The notes under the pieces: model-generated
The model's database searches: none
Seen by the model: only the letters and a program-made list of their open reading frames with translations
What the model was told of the DNA's origin: nothing
Position numbers and translations under genes: made by a program
Part shown: piece by piece, positions 6,225 through 6,387 of the stretch
Numbering within the stretch: the stretch's first letter is position 1
Layout of the letters: each line of letters opens with the position of its first letter
Assembly: GCA_021829055.1 (NCBI GenBank)
Contig: JAJZCS010000122.1
Span: 1-6,387, forward strand
Source: Pseudomonadota bacterium
GTDB taxonomy: Bacteria; Pseudomonadota; Alphaproteobacteria; Acetobacterales; Acetobacteraceae
Length of the DNA: 6,387 nt
Direction: 5' to 3'

Positions 6225-6387
6225 GGCTTGACCGGTGCTGGCCGTCGGTTGCCGGCGATTCCGCCGGTCTCTGGATCATGGCCGGCCTGGTGTTCGTTTT
6301 TTTTCGCACCTTTCCGGTGCCGGGCCCTGGAGTGGTTCAGGCGATAGCTTTCACCATTCATCTCGAGGATAGGGACATGGTGCATGA
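6215..6387 (-). CDS. istB: IstB-like transposition helper ATPase, C-terminal end only
   Basis: This is the last 56 residues of a minus-strand frame open to the right edge. It begins MHHVPILEMNGESYRLNHS, which matches the conserved C-terminal region of IS21 IstB proteins (LxHHxxxLxxxGESYRL followed by a basic tail). IstB is a AAA+ ATPase that helps the IstA transposase choose target DNA. The Walker motifs are beyond the edge. After the basic segment RARHRKGAKK the frame continues for about 28 residues that look poorly conserved. That change coincides with a run of eight A bases (6297-6304 on the complement). The Met codon at 6385 is internal, not a start. Confidence 0.7.
   Translation of the reverse strand, partial: MHHVPILEMNGESYRLNHSRARHRKGAKKNEHQAGHDPETGGIAGNRRPAPVKPWI

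Larger units (their letters stand above)
6116..6387 (-). mobile_element. IS21-family insertion sequence, one end (element continues past the window)
   Basis: The boundary is inferred at 6116, where the sequence TGTCAACGGCGG begins. IS21-family elements end in TG...CA with TGT(C/T)AA-type termini. Inside it are two copies of a 20-base repeat ending in (G/C)CAAAAAC-type cores, a stem-loop, and the 3' end of an istB-like gene pointing toward this end, the usual order for the family. IstA and the other terminus lie off the right edge, so the target duplication cannot be checked. Bases such as AGACC just before 6116 would be one copy. The insertion is about 85 bases upstream of the nrd -35 element, so it leaves the identified promoter intact. 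Confidence 0.75.

Noticed and set aside
6118..6309. Minus-strand 63-residue frame near the right edge
   Set aside because: It is the other frame of the istB tail and IS end, without conserved features. It is mentioned only as a possible slippage product of the A8 tract.
1..6387. CRISPR arrays, tRNA or rRNA genes
   Set aside because: No regularly spaced repeats and no cloverleaf or rRNA-like sequence were seen anywhere in the window.

Overview
This window looks like an accessory or plastic stretch of a proteobacterial genome or plasmid. The base composition is moderately GC-rich. All well-supported genes lie on the minus strand. The evidence for Proteobacteria is the gene content: an IrlR/CopR/CusR-type response regulator, a DedA-PAP2-LssY membrane fusion, a class III ribonucleotide reductase operon with NrdR boxes, and an IS21-family element. 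I cannot name the genus.

Layout from left to right: (1) 1-2559 holds an incomplete minus-strand operon. A large multi-domain membrane protein (DedA + PAP2 + LssY C-terminal domains) is followed, with a 4-base ATGA overlap, by an OmpR-family response regulator that runs off the left edge. A sensor kinase would be expected beyond it. The PAP2 module keeps its fold motifs but has lost the usual catalytic histidines. (2) 2560-2951 has no convincing gene. It contains a C-tract/G-tract dyad and a perfect 12-bp palindrome. (3) 2952-5912 is an anaerobic (class III) ribonucleotide reductase operon in the order nrdD, a small glycyl-radical-domain ORF, then nrdG. The three genes overlap end to end. (4) 5913-6115 is the nrd control region, with two NrdR-box-like palindromes exactly 32 bp apart centre to centre and a plausible sigma-70 promoter. 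(5) 6116-6387 is the right end of an IS21-family insertion sequence, with a TGTCAA terminus, two terminal 20-bp repeats, a long stem-loop and the 3' end of istB.

The most interesting feature is the split reductase. The 680-residue NrdD has an ATP-cone, the catalytic barrel and a zinc-type Cys/His cluster, but it ends before the glycyl radical site. The radical motif (TRVMGY) sits instead on a separate 72-residue protein with its own start codon and good Shine-Dalgarno, immediately before the activase nrdG. A simple sequencing frameshift is unlikely, because the small frame has its own stop two codons upstream of its ATG. The arrangement suggests a two-polypeptide class III enzyme whose radical-bearing part can be supplied in trans, analogous to GrcA/YfiD repairing pyruvate formate-lyase. 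The NrdR boxes imply that dNTP status controls the whole set.
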